Assembly: GCA_963848955.1 (NCBI GenBank)
Contig: CAWKFQ010000017.1
Coordinates: 248,001-312,000 of the forward strand
From: DASUPK01 sp963848955
GTDB taxonomy: Bacteria > Actinomycetota > Thermoleophilia > Solirubrobacterales > 70-9
Direction of reading: 5' to 3'
DNA: 64,000 bases
Shown here one piece after another: positions 62,638 through 64,000 of the stretch; the first letter of the stretch is position 1; each line of letters starts with the position of its first letter. The notes beneath the pieces were generated by a model. It saw only the letters and a list, made by a program, of their open reading frames with translations, was not told where the DNA came from and made no database searches. Made by a program: the position numbers and the translations under genes.

Positions 62638-62655
62638 GGGGGAGAAAACTACCCC
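62638..62655. promoter_or_regulatory. Palindromic site GGGG-GAGAAAACTA-CCCC
   Basis: It shares the core AGAAAACT and G4/C4 flanks with the site at 40197-40214 (reverse orientation). It lies 110 bases before the sugar transferase start, where an operator is expected. A second dyad, GGGGGATCTTCCCCC, follows within 20 bases and could be a hairpin. Confidence 0.4.
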
Positions 62656-62763
62656 CCTTCCTGCGGGGGATCTTCCCCCACACCCCGGCCCGCCCGCCAT
62701 TAATTTCGAGTAGGTCGATGCCTGGCCCAAGAAGCAATCCGTCGAGACGAGGACGGGAACGGA

Positions 62764-63390
62764 ATGACGACATTGGGGCCACCCAGCCTTGCGTATCTGG
62801 TGGTCAAGCGAGCAATGGACATGGTCCTTTCCGCGACAGCACTGATCCTGCTGGCACCGCTTCTGGTGGCGGTGGCGCTCGCCGTCAAGATCGATTGCCC
62901 CGGGGCGCCGGTTCTGTTTCGCCAATCCCGCTCGGGCAGATTGGGGCGCCGATTCCCGCTCGCCAAGTTCCGCACCATGGTGCCCAACGCGGATGAGCTC
63001 AAGGAATCACTGCGCGAGCGAAGCTCGGTCTCCTGGCCGGATTTCAGGCTCGAACATGATCCACGGGTAACGCGCCTTGGCCAGGTGCTGCGGAAGACGA
63101 GCATCGACGAGCTTCCCCAGCTCTGGTCCGTCCTCCGCGGCGACATGAGCCTGGTCGGGCCTCGCCCGACCACCTTCGCCTCGGACACCTACCGCCCGTG
63201 GCAAACCGAGCGTCTGGATTTCGCGCCTGGGCTGACCGGGCCGTGGCAGGTCATGGGCCGGAACTCCATGGACTTCACCGAGCGATGCAGGCTCGAGATC
63301 AGCTTCTTTCGGAACACGTCGGTGTGGCGTGAGCTCGGGATCCTGATCCGGACGGTGCCCGTCCTCATCCGCCGGACTGGGGTCGCATGA
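62764..63390 (+). CDS. Undecaprenyl-phosphate sugar phosphotransferase (WcaJ/PglC-type)
   Basis: A 208-residue monotopic membrane enzyme. Residues 20-42 form the reentrant or membrane helix (MVLSATALILLAPLLVAVAL is its core). The catalytic block follows: VLFRQSRSGRLGRRFPLAKF, RTMVPNAD, and the signature LRKTSIDELPQLWSVLRGDM with SLVGPRPTT. It transfers a sugar-1-phosphate to undecaprenyl phosphate to start exopolysaccharide or O-antigen-like repeat units. This is the short form without the N-terminal CoA-binding-like domain. Its stop overlaps the start of the next gene by four bases (ATGA). Confidence 0.95.
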   Translation: MTTLGPPSLAYLVVKRAMDMVLSATALILLAPLLVAVALAVKIDCPGAPVLFRQSRSGRLGRRFPLAKFRTMVPNADELKESLRERSSVSWPDFRLEHDPRVTRLGQVLRKTSIDELPQLWSVLRGDMSLVGPRPTTFASDTYRPWQTERLDFAPGLTGPWQVMGRNSMDFTERCRLEISFFRNTSVWRELGILIRTVPVLIRRTGVA

Positions 63391-64000
63391 GAAGCCAAGC
63401 GGCCCTGCGAAACCTCAGATCGCACCGAGCTGGTCACCGAGATCGGCGAAGTCACGGCGCTCTCCGCGGAATGGCGCCCACTCGCCGAGCGGCGGGGGAA
63501 TGCCTTTCTGACGCCGGAATGGTTCCTGGCCTGGTTGCGTCACCTCGGGCATGGCTGGGAGCCGCACGTGGCGGTGGTCCGGACCCCTCGCGGGACGCTG
63601 CGAGGGCTACTCCCACTCGTGAGCTCCACGAGCAACGGTCGGGGCGAGCTTCGAGTGTGTCCGATCGGAGACCGCTTCCACCCGGTTGCGGACGCGGGGG
63701 ACGAGGAGGCGGTCGCCACCGCCGCGGCGCCCGCCATTGCGCCGCCTGGCCGTGGCCTCCATTCGCTTCTGCTCGAGAACGTGGACGCCGGGAGTGGATG
63801 GTGGCGTGCGCTGGCCAAGGCATTCCCAACTCCGCTGGCGACCGTCGAGCGAGGCGAGGCGACGCTGCCCTTCGTGGAGCTGGCGGGACTGAGCTGGGAC
63901 GAATATCTGGCGGGCCGGAGCCGCCAGCTACGCAGCCAAGTCGGCCGAAAGCTGCGCTCCCTTCGCAGGGACCACGACGTGCGGTTTCGCCGCACGGGGA
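63387..64000 (+). CDS. FemAB/CelD-like GNAT acetyltransferase, partial (frameshift near start)
   Basis: The frame after the sugar transferase stop encodes TELVTEIGEVTALSAEWRPL, NAFLTPEWFLAWLRHLG, LRGLLPLVSST, LPFVELAGLSWDEYLAG, RSRQLRSQVGRKLRSLRRDH, the N-terminal half of the CelD/BcsL (BioF2-like) acetyltransferase family that accompanies exopolysaccharide genes. It runs off the right edge. The ATGA at 63387 is one base out of frame, so one extra base probably lies between 63390 and 63430. Confidence 0.75.
   Translation, partial: MRSQAALRNLRSHRAGHRDRRSHGALRGMAPTRRAAGECLSDAGMVPGLVASPRAWLGAARGGGPDPSRDAARATPTRELHEQRSGRASSVSDRRPLPPGCGRGGRGGGRHRRGARHCAAWPWPPFASARERGRREWMVACAGQGIPNSAGDRRARRGDAALRGAGGTELGRISGGPEPPATQPSRPKAALPSQGPRRAVSPHG

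Overview
The window is high-GC DNA with dense, short-spaced genes, many GTG starts and frequent 4-nt start/stop overlaps of the GTGA or ATGA type. Its gene families point to an actinobacterium of the class Thermoleophilia, most likely Solirubrobacterales. Markers for this are a SnoaL-like protein with the N-terminus MSEENVEAFKRG, secreted proteins ending in Lys/Cys-rich tails (AKKKKCKKKK type), repeated secreted proteins that begin ATVTIGSNL after the signal peptide, a PAS-winged helix-BTAD regulator, and a GT2-GtrA-P-loop glycosyltransferase. The lineage is an inference from recalled family resemblance and was not searched.

Positions 1-40 kb are chromosomal core. In order they hold a MarR/VOC pair; fumC; a CSLREA beta-helix protein; an aldehyde dehydrogenase; a SpoIID/LytB protein; a methylthioadenosine salvage pair (phosphorylase and deaminase); ychF; PAP2; a BtrH-like protein; methylmalonyl-CoA epimerase; DUF1385 and M20 peptidase genes; chrA; rarA; a second aldehyde dehydrogenase; a cyclic-di-AMP (ydaO/yuaA-type) riboswitch in front of a secreted protein; a compact cytochrome-c/tetrapyrrole operon (ccmA-ccmB-ccmC-ccmD-hemA-hemC-cobA/hemD); an S-adenosyl-L-methionine hydroxide adenosyltransferase and birA; a large DEAD/DEAH helicase; and a TlpA-NfeD-slipin-GNAT-GalT-like run. 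The block ends in an alpha/beta hydrolase and a tRNA-Arg(CCU).

Positions 40-64 kb are accessory. They hold two response regulators with Glu in place of the phosphoacceptor Asp, two paralogous Pro-rich membrane proteins ending VANN(N)D, a 3' half of tRNA-Ile(GAU) followed by a strong terminator, several mosaic secreted-protein genes, and two near-identical purple-acid-phosphatase genes in opposite orientation about 12.5 kb apart. A phospholipase C-like gene and a GT2-GtrA-P-loop gene are broken by many indels. A sigma factor, two LuxR-type regulators, a PAS-SARP regulator, a GH99-like secreted enzyme, a WcaJ-type sugar transferase and a FemAB/CelD-like acetyltransferase follow. The last third looks like an exopolysaccharide and cell-surface locus with its own regulators.

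A strong technical theme is frameshifts. In the core region at least ten otherwise well-conserved genes carry single-base frame breaks, mostly one extra base, often in a homopolymer. Between about 42 and 54 kb the density rises sharply while the encoded protein families stay recognisable. This fits uncorrected long-read or low-coverage sequence better than true gene decay, so most of these genes are annotated here as whole genes with a noted break.
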